Assembly: GCA_027698105.1 (NCBI GenBank)
Contig: JAQERH010000011.1
Location: 12,920-76,919 of the forward strand
Source: Lachnospiraceae bacterium AM93-12TA
Lineage (GTDB): Bacteria > Bacillota > Clostridia > Lachnospirales > Lachnospiraceae
DNA length: 64,000 bases
Direction: 5' to 3'
Part shown: piece after piece, positions 1 through 7,321 of the stretch
How the letters are laid out: every line of letters starts with the position of its first letter
How positions within the stretch are numbered: the first letter of the stretch is position 1
Notes under the pieces: model-generated
Seen by the model: only the letters and a program-made list of their open reading frames with translations
Databases searched by the model: none
Told to the model about the DNA's origin: nothing
Translations under genes and position numbers: made by a program

Positions 1-1
1 T

Positions 2-328
2 TTGAGAAGACGCTCTCCAGAGAAGACAGACGCCGTCTCGGTGGGAGATTTAACAGTAGAATTTTCCACCAGAAAAGTGACCAGGGGAGGAAAGGAGATC
101 AGTCTCTCCTCGAAAGAATTTGCTCTCCTGGAGTCCTTAATCCGCCATAAAGGGGCAGTGCTTTCCAGAACCCAGCTGGAAAACCAGGTCTGGGATTACG
201 GTTTTGAGGGAGGCAGCAATATTGTGGACGTTTATATCAGGTATCTCAGGAAAAAACTGGACGATCCGTTTGAGAAAAAATTGATTCACACGGTTCGCGG
301 CGCCGGGTATACCCTGCGGGAGGAGTAA
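2..328 (+). CDS. OmpR/PhoB-family response regulator, C-terminal part (5' end outside window)
   Basis: This is the DNA-binding half of a two-component response regulator; the receiver domain lies upstream of the window. The 108 visible residues form a winged helix with the family's typical features: SLSSKEFALLESLIRHKG, the recognition helix region around NIVDVYIRYLRKKL, and the closing VRGAGYTL wing. The gene ends 4 bases before the histidine kinase start, so the two are almost certainly co-transcribed and translationally coupled. The stimulus and targets cannot be read from the sequence. Confidence 0.93.
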   Translation: MRRRSPEKTDAVSVGDLTVEFSTRKVTRGGKEISLSSKEFALLESLIRHKGAVLSRTQLENQVWDYGFEGGSNIVDVYIRYLRKKLDDPFEKKLIHTVRGAGYTLREE

Positions 329-332
329 GCCT

Positions 333-1688
333 ATGGAGAAGAGAGTCAGAGGCCTTTCTATCAAGGTTCGAGTGACACTTTGGTACACCTTCTTTATGGT
401 GCTGGCAGTTGGAATTACAGCTGCCTATCTGTTTTCCTCTTCAAAACGAATGTCCGGAAGGCAGATGAGGGAGCGTCTGGCAGACACTGTGACAGATGCA
501 GTTTCACAGGTGCGGTTCCGGTATGGAGAGCTGGATGCGGAAGAGCTGGATTTTTATAAAAACGGAGTTTCAGTCTTTCTTTACGATACCAATGGACGTC
601 TTTTGGCACCGAAGGTGACCAGGGGGATTCAGGTAGATTCCCTGCTGGAGGATCAGCGAATTAAGACAGCCGGAAGCGGAAGGGAACGCTGGATGATTTA
701 CGATGTGTACTCAGAAGAGGCAGGAACTGGATTCTGGGTAAGGGGAATGATTTCGATGACAGAGTACGGACAGGCATTTGGAAATCTGCCCCTGTTATTT
801 ATTTCTGTTCTGCCCCTTCTGGCAGCTCTGGCCGCTTTCGGCGGCTACCGGATTACAAAACGGGCGTTTCAGCCGGTAAAGCAGATTGCAGAAACAGCTG
901 AAGCAATTGGCTCAGGCAACGATCTGAGCCAGAGAATTAAAACGGATGGAAAGGGAGACGAGCTGAACCGTCTGGGCGATGTGATGAATGAGATGCTGGC
1001 CCGGCTCCAGGCATCTTTTGAGTCGGAACGCCGGTTTTCGTCTGATGTGTCCCATGAGCTGCGAACACCGATTGCAGTGATCCGTTCCCAGTGCGAGTTT
1101 GCCCTCTCCGGGCAGGCCGGGGAGGAGGAGCAGAAAGAAGCGTTTGAAGCAGTTTTAAAGCAGTCTGAGAGAATGCACTCGATTGTATCCCAGCTCCTTC
1201 TGTTAAGCCGGGCGGAAAATGGGACATTCGAGCCTGTGAGAGAACCAGTAGAATTTCATGTGCTCTGTGAGACCGTCTGCGAGGAGCTGGCAGCTGCGGC
1301 TGCAGAGCGCCAGGTGACACTGGAGTGGAAAACAGAAAATATTACAGTAACAGGCGATGAGACGCTTTTAATCCGCATGGTGAATAACCTTGTATTAAAC
1401 GCTGTCCGGTATAACCGCCCAGGCGGAAGTGCAGAGGTTCTTTTGGACAAGAAGGATAAATACGCTGTTTTAACAGTGAAAGATACAGGAATTGGAATGA
1501 AGAAGGAGGAGCTGGGACAGATTTTTAACCGGTTTTACCGGGCTGATCATTCCAGAAGCTCAGAGGGAACTGGTTTAGGACTTTCTATGGCAGAGTGGAT
1601 TGCCAGAGTGCATGGAGGAAGTATTCAGGCAGAGAGTATCTATGGGAAAGGCAGCATATTTACAGTAAAACTTCCGATTGAGCGGTAA
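333..1688 (+). CDS. Sensor histidine kinase of a two-component system
   Basis: A membrane histidine kinase of 451 aa paired with the response regulator just upstream. There is an N-terminal membrane segment (about residues 11-33), an extracytoplasmic sensor of about 115 residues, a second membrane segment (about 150-172) and a HAMP-like linker. The H box SHELRTP carries the phospho-accepting His. The ATPase domain has an N box (NLVLNAVRYN), G1 (DTGIGM) and G2 (GTGLGLSMA). The architecture matches OmpR-partner kinases of the CutS/ArlS type. The ligand is unknown. A strong terminator follows. Confidence 0.93.
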   Translation: MEKRVRGLSIKVRVTLWYTFFMVLAVGITAAYLFSSSKRMSGRQMRERLADTVTDAVSQVRFRYGELDAEELDFYKNGVSVFLYDTNGRLLAPKVTRGIQVDSLLEDQRIKTAGSGRERWMIYDVYSEEAGTGFWVRGMISMTEYGQAFGNLPLLFISVLPLLAALAAFGGYRITKRAFQPVKQIAETAEAIGSGNDLSQRIKTDGKGDELNRLGDVMNEMLARLQASFESERRFSSDVSHELRTPIAVIRSQCEFALSGQAGEEEQKEAFEAVLKQSERMHSIVSQLLLLSRAENGTFEPVREPVEFHVLCETVCEELAAAAAERQVTLEWKTENITVTGDETLLIRMVNNLVLNAVRYNRPGGSAEVLLDKKDKYAVLTVKDTGIGMKKEELGQIFNRFYRADHSRSSEGTGLGLSMAEWIARVHGGSIQAESIYGKGSIFTVKLPIER

Positions 1689-1700
1689 GAGGAAAACAGA

Positions 1701-1745
1701 AACCGGGCTTCTGATATTTATCAGAAGCCCGGTTCCTGTTTTTTT
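1701..1745 (+). terminator. Rho-independent terminator of the two-component operon
   Basis: The inverted repeat AACCGGGCTTCTGATA / TATCAGAAGCCCGGTT has a near-zero loop and is followed by CCTGTTTTTTT. It lies 12 bases after the kinase stop and before the convergent permease gene. Confidence 0.85.
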
Positions 1746-1793
1746 GCGCCAGAGCCGGACGCTGGCACCTGCGCTTTAAAGTTTTGATATGTT

Positions 1794-3128
1794 CTACATG
1801 GCGGAATGCTTAATTTCCATGTCATCGGGCAGAATCAGATTTAAAAGGATCGATACAACAAATACTACTGCTACTACATTGGCAGAAAAGACGGACTGGA
1901 CAATTTCCGGAAAAATATGCCAGATCTCGGTTTCACTGGCAGTTGTAAAGCCAATACCAATCGAAAGTGACAGAGCTGCGATTGTGATATTTCTCTGGGT
2001 AAAGCCGGCCTTTGACAGCATCTCGATACCTGAAGTGAGGATGGTACCGAACATCATAATGGTACATCCGCCCAGAACGGATTCCGGAAGGGATGCAAAA
2101 AAGCTTCCGATAGGAGGAAGAAGTCCGGCCAGAAGCATACAGGCAGCTCCCGTCATAATGGTAAAACGGTTTACTACCTTTGTCATGGCGATTAATCCCA
2201 CGTTCTGTGAGAAAGAGGTGACAGGCGGACAGCCTAAAAAGGAAGAAAAGGCTGAAGCATATCCGTCACAGGCCAGAGAACCTGTAATTTCCCGCTCAGT
2301 AATAGAGCGGTTCAGGCCGCTGGAAGCCATAGCCGTAGTGTCTCCAATGGTCTCGGCGGCTGATACAAAGAAAATAATGGCTACAGAGAAGATTGCTCCC
2401 GGATGAAATTCAGGCATATAAGGGAAGAACTTCGGGAGAGAAATCAATCCGTTTGAAAAGATAACAGATAAATCTACTTTTCCCATAAAAACAGCCATGA
2501 TGTAGCCGGCAATCAAGCCGACCAGAACAGAGAGCTGTTTTAAATATCCTTTGGCTTTTATGTTCCAGATCAGACAGACTAACAGTGTGACTGTGCCCAG
2601 CAGAAGATTTTCAGCAGAGCCAAATTCCTCCGTATAGCCGCCGCCGAAGGATCTGGTTCCTACGGTAAACAGAGAGTATCCTATGGATGTTACCACAGAC
2701 GCAGATACAATAGGAGCAATAATTTTTTTCCAGTATTTGGCCAGAAGTCCCAAAGTACCCTCCAGAATGCCGCCGATCAGGACGGCTCCGATGACAGCTG
2801 GATAGCCGTAGTTGGCTGCTACTGTGCTGAGTATTGTTACAAAGGTAAAGCTGACTCCCATCACAATAGGAAGCCCTGAACCAATTTTCCAGACTGGATA
2901 AAGCTGGATTAAAGTTGCGATGCCGGCCATAAACATGGCATTCTGCAGAAGTACGGCGATTTCTGCCTGGGCCAGTCCTCCGGCTGCCGCAATGATAGTA
3001 ATCGGCGTTAAGTTTGATACGAACATTGCCAGAATATGCTGAAGTCCGAAAGGAATTGCCTTCGCAATCGGAACACGCCCCTCCAGCCGATAGATATTCG
3101 ACATACTTTCGTTCATTTCGTTTTTCAT
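1794..3128 (-). CDS. NCS2-family xanthine/uracil permease
   Basis: An integral membrane nucleobase:cation symporter of the NCS2 (COG2233) family, 444 aa with about 12-14 hydrophobic segments. The signature region reads GLNRSITEREITG followed by SFSQNVGL. The Q-N form is the one seen in xanthine/urate carriers; uracil carriers usually have E-N there, so xanthine (PbuX-like) is the better guess. I chose the ATG at 3128 because AAGGGGG sits just upstream; the open frame extends further 5' but without family similarity. It is divergent from spoIIID. I saw no clear purine riboswitch. Confidence 0.88.
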   Translation of the reverse strand: MKNEMNESMSNIYRLEGRVPIAKAIPFGLQHILAMFVSNLTPITIIAAAGGLAQAEIAVLLQNAMFMAGIATLIQLYPVWKIGSGLPIVMGVSFTFVTILSTVAANYGYPAVIGAVLIGGILEGTLGLLAKYWKKIIAPIVSASVVTSIGYSLFTVGTRSFGGGYTEEFGSAENLLLGTVTLLVCLIWNIKAKGYLKQLSVLVGLIAGYIMAVFMGKVDLSVIFSNGLISLPKFFPYMPEFHPGAIFSVAIIFFVSAAETIGDTTAMASSGLNRSITEREITGSLACDGYASAFSSFLGCPPVTSFSQNVGLIAMTKVVNRFTIMTGAACMLLAGLLPPIGSFFASLPESVLGGCTIMMFGTILTSGIEMLSKAGFTQRNITIAALSLSIGIGFTTASETEIWHIFPEIVQSVFSANVVAVVFVVSILLNLILPDDMEIKHSAM

Positions 3129-3276
3129 AGTTCCCCCTTTTCCACCATTTGCTGATAGTTCTGGTGGATTTTTTCGTGTGTTTTCCATAGTTGGCATCAG
3201 TTTGCACAGAAGCCAGAACCATTTTAAGTTTACCATAAAAAACCAGTTTGTCCAGAGCAGAAGAGGAGAAAAACAG

Positions 3277-3305
3277 TCATACTTTTTTATATGAAAACAT
3301 AAAGT
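3277..3305 (+). promoter_or_regulatory. Candidate sigma-E-type promoter for spoIIID
   Basis: TCATACT (3277-3283), then exactly 14 bases, then CATAAAGT (3298-3305). This resembles the sigma-E mother-cell promoter pattern (ATA-containing -35, N14, CATACAAT-like -10). It lies 28 bases upstream of the spoIIID start, where a sigma-E promoter is expected from B. subtilis. The match is by eye and short. Confidence 0.45.
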
Positions 3306-3332
3306 GTAAAAAACATTTTCAGGGGTAATCCC

Positions 3333-3476
3333 ATGAAAGAATATATCGAGGAACGGGCCGTAGAGATTGCTAATTACATTATAGACCACAATGCTACGGT
3401 GCGTCAGACAGCGAAGAAGTTTGGAATCAGTAAGAGTACGGTACATAAAGATGTAACAAAAGAGATGTTTTTGTGA
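3333..3476 (+). pseudogene. spoIIID: spoIIID 5' part, interrupted by the integrated element
   Basis: This is the N-terminal half of SpoIIID, the mother-cell transcription factor acting between sigma-E and sigma-K. Residues 1-42 (MKEYIEERAVEIANYI... to STVHKDVT) align with the family, including the helix-turn-helix FGISKSTVHKD. The frame then enters foreign DNA and stops after KEMFL at 47 aa; SpoIIID is normally about 93 aa. An AGGGG ribosome site lies at 3321-3325. The missing half, starting at HKDVTERLEDINPSL, is at 16429-16599. Joining the halves at the shared ACATAAAGA gives 93 codons in frame. As it stands the protein lacks its basic C-terminal region and is probably inactive unless the element excises. 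Confidence 0.93.
3443..3451 (+). other. Candidate attL core of the spoIIID element
   Basis: ACATAAAGA inside the spoIIID codons for V-H-K-D. The identical 9-mer lies at 16428-16436. Flanking bases diverge outside the core, as expected when attP and attB arms differ in a serine-recombinase system. Confidence 0.75.
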
Positions 3477-3971
3477 AGGTTGTTTATGAGGTGAGGTAAG
3501 AGTGTTTAGTGGGGTTAAGACTTTTATATGTAACAACACGTGTTCAAAAGGTACGATTTAAGCGAAAAAAGCCTCGTGACCATGAGAAAAATAAAAGCAA
3601 AAAGTATTCTGTGATAAAGTATAAAGGATTAGAAGAGAAAATGTCTCTTCTAGTCTTTTTTAGTGAGAAAGTAGTTGGTGTGTTTGCTTTTGAAGCTATA
3701 AGAAGTATAGTAAAATTTGCACCGGATGGAACAGGATACCGTACTAAGATTATATTTGCTAAAGAGAAACTATTGATAGATAGAATGTCGGATATTCTGC
3801 TACGATTTTTCAATATAGATTGAGAAAGTTTTTCTGATGAAGTGTAATAATATGTGGTTATATGCTTTGTAGAAAAATCCGTAGGAATTAAAATTTTTTG
3901 TTTTATGGAAAGATTATAATTATGATATACTGAAAGAAAACGATAAATTAAGAATTTAATGGTGAGATATA
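3477..3971. other. Left-end region of the spoIIID element; one weak small ORF
   Basis: About 500 bases of A+T-rich sequence between the attL side and the acetyltransferase. An open frame from ATG 3641 to 3823 could encode about 60 residues (MSLLVFFSEKVVGVF...). Its ribosome site is poor and I recognise no family, so I do not call it a gene. Nothing else is clear. Confidence 0.35.
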
Positions 3972-4391
3972 ATGATTGAAATTAGATATGTACAGTTAGA
4001 CGACAAAAAATTTTGGTATGGACTTGATAAACACTTGCCTGATAATGAATTTGAGAAAAAAGTTCGTGATAAGCAGGGGTATGTTTTGTTGGAAGATAAT
4101 ATACCGATAGGATTACTAAGATTTAATCTTTTTTGGGATAACATACCGTTTTGTACGATGTTGTTCATTGATTGGAATTGTCAGGGAAAAGGGTTTGGGA
4201 AAATACTTATGGAATACTGGGAAGAAGATATGAAATCAAAAGGATATGATATGGTATTGACTTCTACACAAGTTGATGAAGAAGCACAGCACTTTTATAG
4301 AAAATTGGGCTACAAAGATTGTGGAGGTATTATTATAGACATTCCAAAACACGAGCAGCCAATGGAGATGTTTTTAGTAAAGGTAATTTGA
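3972..4391 (+). CDS. GNAT-family N-acetyltransferase
   Basis: A 139-aa GNAT-fold acetyltransferase using acetyl-CoA. The acetyl-CoA pyrophosphate loop appears as the motif NCQGKGFGKILM (about residues 75-86). The C-terminal HFYRKLGYKDCGG is the usual beta6-alpha4 region that closes GNAT domains. The substrate is unknown. It is a single gene next to the left end of the element with its own terminator downstream, so it is probable cargo. A GGTGAG ribosome site precedes the ATG. Confidence 0.85.
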   Translation: MIEIRYVQLDDKKFWYGLDKHLPDNEFEKKVRDKQGYVLLEDNIPIGLLRFNLFWDNIPFCTMLFIDWNCQGKGFGKILMEYWEEDMKSKGYDMVLTSTQVDEEAQHFYRKLGYKDCGGIIIDIPKHEQPMEMFLVKVI

Positions 4392-4478
4392 TAAATTCCA
4401 GCTTGTCGAACTGAAAAACACTGTAATGACATGTGTAAAACAAAATATAAAACACCCCACTGAGTAGGTTGAATTAAA

Positions 4479-4520
4479 TACTCCTATGATTTCGATTTTG
4501 AAGTCATAGGGGTATTTTTG
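4479..4520 (+). terminator. Terminator after the acetyltransferase gene
   Basis: The stem TACTCCTATGA / TCATAGGGGTA with an A+T-rich interior is followed by TTTTTG. It lies about 90 bases past the stop codon. Confidence 0.7.
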
Positions 4521-4555
4521 TGCAGAAAAATAAAAAATTTCCTTTTCCACCCTGT

Positions 4556-4690
4556 ATTTTCCCCTCTGAGCCTTTCGTTATATGAGGGCAAAAAAATAAA
4601 ATTCATTTTTATTTGTAAAAAGCCCTCTCTACGTTCTGATATATGAGGAACAAATTACATTTGCCTTAAAAGAATCGGGCCTGATTCAAG
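4556..4690. repeat. Two dyad-containing direct repeats and a palindrome upstream of ssb
   Basis: Two related units of about 27-30 bases occur near 4560-4589 and 4623-4650. Each begins CCCTCT, contains a TATATGAGG tail and can fold CCCTC with GAGGG. A short palindrome GAATCGGGCCTGATTC follows near 4671-4686, just before the ssb ribosome site. They could be replication iterons, a regulator site or an element-end binding site; the sequence alone does not decide. Confidence 0.45.
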
Positions 4691-4727
4691 AACGAAGAAA
4701 AAAACGAAAAGAGAAAGGAGAAACTAC

Positions 4728-5132
4728 ATGAACAAAACAATCTTAATGGGAAGACTGACGAAAGATTCGGAGGTGAAATATCTCCAGGATGAAAACAGTA
4801 CTGCAGTGGCACGATACACGCTGGCAGTAGACAGACGATATCGAAAGGATGGAAAGGCAGAAACAGATTTTATTTCCTGTGTTACCTTTGGGAAGAATGC
4901 TGAGTTTGCAGAAAAATATTTGAAAAAAGGTTTGAAGCTTTTAGTAAGCGGACGGATCCAGACTGGAAGCTATGTGAATCAGGAGGGGAATAAAGTTTAT
5001 ACCACCAACGTGATCGTAGAAGAACATTATTTCGCAGAAGGGAAGAAACTGTCAGGATCAGAAAAGAAAGAAGATACCGATCCAGATGGATTTATGCATC
5101 TTCCAGATGGAGAAGAACTTCCGTTTGAGTAA
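4728..5132 (+). CDS. ssb: Single-stranded DNA-binding protein (element-encoded)
   Basis: A 134-aa SSB with an OB fold. The start MNKTILMGRLTKDSEVKY, the central FISCVTFGKNAEFAEKYLKKG and the GRIQTGSYVN strand are characteristic. The C-terminus ends in an acidic stretch closing DGEELPFE, an analogue of the protein-interaction tail. It opens the mobilisation/replication module of the element and would coat single strands during transfer or rolling-circle-like replication. The ribosome site is AAAGGAG just upstream. Confidence 0.93.
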   Translation: MNKTILMGRLTKDSEVKYLQDENSTAVARYTLAVDRRYRKDGKAETDFISCVTFGKNAEFAEKYLKKGLKLLVSGRIQTGSYVNQEGNKVYTTNVIVEEHYFAEGKKLSGSEKKEDTDPDGFMHLPDGEELPFE

Positions 5133-5153
5133 GAAAAACTCGGATGCTGAAAG

Positions 5154-5200
5154 CAGAAGAGCGCACTTATATACCTTACAAGGTATGTGCGTCCTACGGA
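5154..5200. other. Candidate MobQ-type oriT of the spoIIID element
   Basis: The dyad GCGCACTTATATACC / GGTATGTGCG has, on the minus strand at 5157-5169, TAAGTGCGCTCTT. This resembles the nic region TAAGTGCGCCCTT of RSF1010/MobQ-type origins. It lies in the gap between ssb and the DUF3847 gene, just upstream of a MobL relaxase. A related dyad occurs at 32476-32526 beside the second MobL locus, which supports the call. Confidence 0.6.
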
Positions 5201-5334
5201 AGTAGCATCTTTCTGAAGGGGAATTCCGAAAGTGTTTGCGGATGCTCCATCCGAAGAAGGGTTCCCCTTCCGGCAGAAATGCCTATCCCGTAACAGAGAA
5301 AATTGAAGAGTTGAAAAAGGAGAAAAAGAACGAT

Positions 5335-5757
5335 ATGGCGAAGAAGAAAACATTTCAGGAATATACCCAGGAAACACTTCTTGAGATTGAAAAAACAGAA
5401 GCTGCATTGAAACAGGCAAAGCTTGAGAAGGAACAGGTAGAGCATAGGATCCAGAGATCCTTGAACTACCTAGATACACAGAAAAAGAAAAAACGAAAGG
5501 CACGAACCCATCTGTTGATTCAGAAAGGAGCAGCCATAGAAGCAATCTGTAAAGATACCAAATATCTGACAGAGGCAGAATTTTATCAGCTGATGGATGA
5601 ACTTCTTCATGATCCCGCTTGTAAGTTTTGTGATGTCGTTCATGAAATGGTTCGTGGACGGGCGGAAACTGCAGAAGCAAAAGAACGAGAATTAGCAGAA
5701 GAGGAAGCACTATTAAAGGCGATGCAACGAGGTGAACTGCCACAGGGAGATGCGTAA
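5335..5757 (+). CDS. DUF3847-like relaxase-accessory protein
   Basis: A small basic, coiled-coil protein of about 140 aa (start MAKKKTFQEYTQ). Long charged helices are followed by KARTHLLIQKGAAIEAI, and it resembles the DUF3847 protein at 32176-32472 (ERTHRLCTRGGMLES). Both sit directly upstream of a MobL-type relaxase and next to the oriT-like dyad. They are probably relaxosome accessory proteins; that role is inferred from position. The ATG at 5335 was chosen over an upstream one because an AAGGAG precedes it and the family similarity begins there. Confidence 0.7.
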   Translation: MAKKKTFQEYTQETLLEIEKTEAALKQAKLEKEQVEHRIQRSLNYLDTQKKKKRKARTHLLIQKGAAIEAICKDTKYLTEAEFYQLMDELLHDPACKFCDVVHEMVRGRAETAEAKERELAEEEALLKAMQRGELPQGDA

Positions 5758-5758
5758 G

Positions 5759-7306
5759 ATGGGCTGTTATCACTTTCATCTGAATCAATTATCCAGAGGA
5801 AAAGGACAGTCTGCCATTGCCAGTGCTGCTTACCGAGCCGGTACAAAACTGGAATGTACGTATTATGGAGAAGTAAGTGATTATACGAGAAAAGGCGGTG
5901 TGGTATTAGCGGAGATCCATCTTCCCAAACAGGCTCCGGAGAGATTCAAAGACAGGGAGATCCTTTGGAATGAGGTGGAATGGATCGAAGGGAATAAGAA
6001 AGCACAGTTGGCACACAGCTTTGATATTGCCTTGATGAATGAGTTTTCCATGGAAGAAAATATTGAGCTTGCAAGAAGATTCGTAGAAGAACAGTTAGTC
6101 GCAAGAGGGATGATCGCAGATTTGGCAATCCATGATCCGAAGAAGGCAAAGGATAAAATCCCCAATCCCCATATGCACATCATGGTTCCTATCCGCCCTT
6201 TACAGGAAGATGGTACCTGGGGACAAAAACAAAAAAAGGTTCCAGTACTGACACCGTATGGACAGCCGGTTCTGAATCAGAAAGGGTAGCCGGTATTTCG
6301 GGCGGTACATACAACGGATTGGAGCAGGAAAGAAACCTTGGAAGAACTGAGAAATGCCTGGGCGAGGATGTGCAACGAATTGTATGAAGAAAAGGGACTT
6401 ACAGAAAGAGTCGATGCCAGATCTTATGAGAAACGGGGGATTGATAAGATCCCGATGGTGCATGAAGGACCGAATGTACAGGCAATGGAAGCAAGAGGAA
6501 TTTCAACCGCACTGGGAAGTTTAAACCGACTTATTCGAGCCTTAAATGATATGAAAGAACGGGCAAAGAATCTTCTTCAATGGTCTTTGCTTCGACAAAG
6601 CCAGTTGATGGAACTGATGCTGTTCTTACATCAGCCAACTTTAGCGGATTATCTAAGAAACTATTATGACAAGAGAAATGCAGTCGCAGAATCCTACGCT
6701 TATGGAACACAAAATGCGAAGAATATAAATCTGAAACAATTTGCAGAGACCATCCGCTTTCTGGAAGAGCAGGATGTGAGAACCCCGGAACAGCTGACAG
6801 AGAAAATCCAGGAATTAGATACTCAGCTAAAAGAGGTAAGTCAGCGGTTGAATCAACAACTGTCTGCTCTGCGAAGTGTCAACAGCAACCTTTACGCAAT
6901 GAAAGAGTATTTTGAAACGAGACCTGTTTATCTGGAATTAAAGAACAAATATTTTGGCAGGGAAAAATTCAAAGAGGAACATAAGAAGGAACTTAGCAGA
7001 TATTATCGTTCGGAAAGGATCTTAAAAGAAAACCTGGATTCAAGGGGGAAGATCCCGGAAGGACAATGGAAACGAGAAGCAGACAGTTTATCAGAAGAGA
7101 TAGCTGCTTTACGAAAAGAAGATAAACGGATCCATGCCATGTTACGAAAGTATGAGGGGATCAAAAATCATGTGGAAGTTTTGATGGCAGAGGAGGACGA
7201 GGAGGTTTCTCTTCCAGAAACAAACAAGAGGGAGCAATCCACAGAAACAAAAGAAGCAGTAAGAACTGTGAAACCAAAGAAGAAACATCATGGAATGGAA
7301 TTATAG
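5759..7306 (+). pseudogene. MobA/MobL-family relaxase broken by one in-frame amber codon
   Basis: A mobilisation relaxase nicking at oriT. The N-terminal part (MGCYHFHLNQLSRGKGQSAI...) has the early Gln-Ser-Ala signature, and the metal-binding His motif is in NPHMHIMVPIRP. The frame is cut by TAG at 6287-6289 after LNQKG. The same frame continues without shift as PVFRAVHTTDWSRKETLEE and runs to 7306 with the usual helical C-terminal region. This is a single nonsense change in an otherwise intact gene of about 515 codons. Unless suppressed, only the 176-residue nuclease part is made. That fragment still contains the catalytic core. Confidence 0.88.
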
Positions 7307-7321
7307 GAGGGATTTTAGAAG

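Noticed and set aside
1789..2406. 205-residue open frame on the plus strand
   Set aside because: It is the antisense shadow of the NCS2 permease and has no ribosome site or family features.
3129..3332. Purine riboswitch upstream of the permease gene
   Set aside because: I looked for the conserved aptamer core on the minus strand and did not find it; the region is also occupied by the spoIIID promoter.
3509..3823. 104-residue open frame at the left end of the spoIIID element
   Set aside because: No usable start with a ribosome site before 3641 and no recognised family; described only as part of the left-end region.
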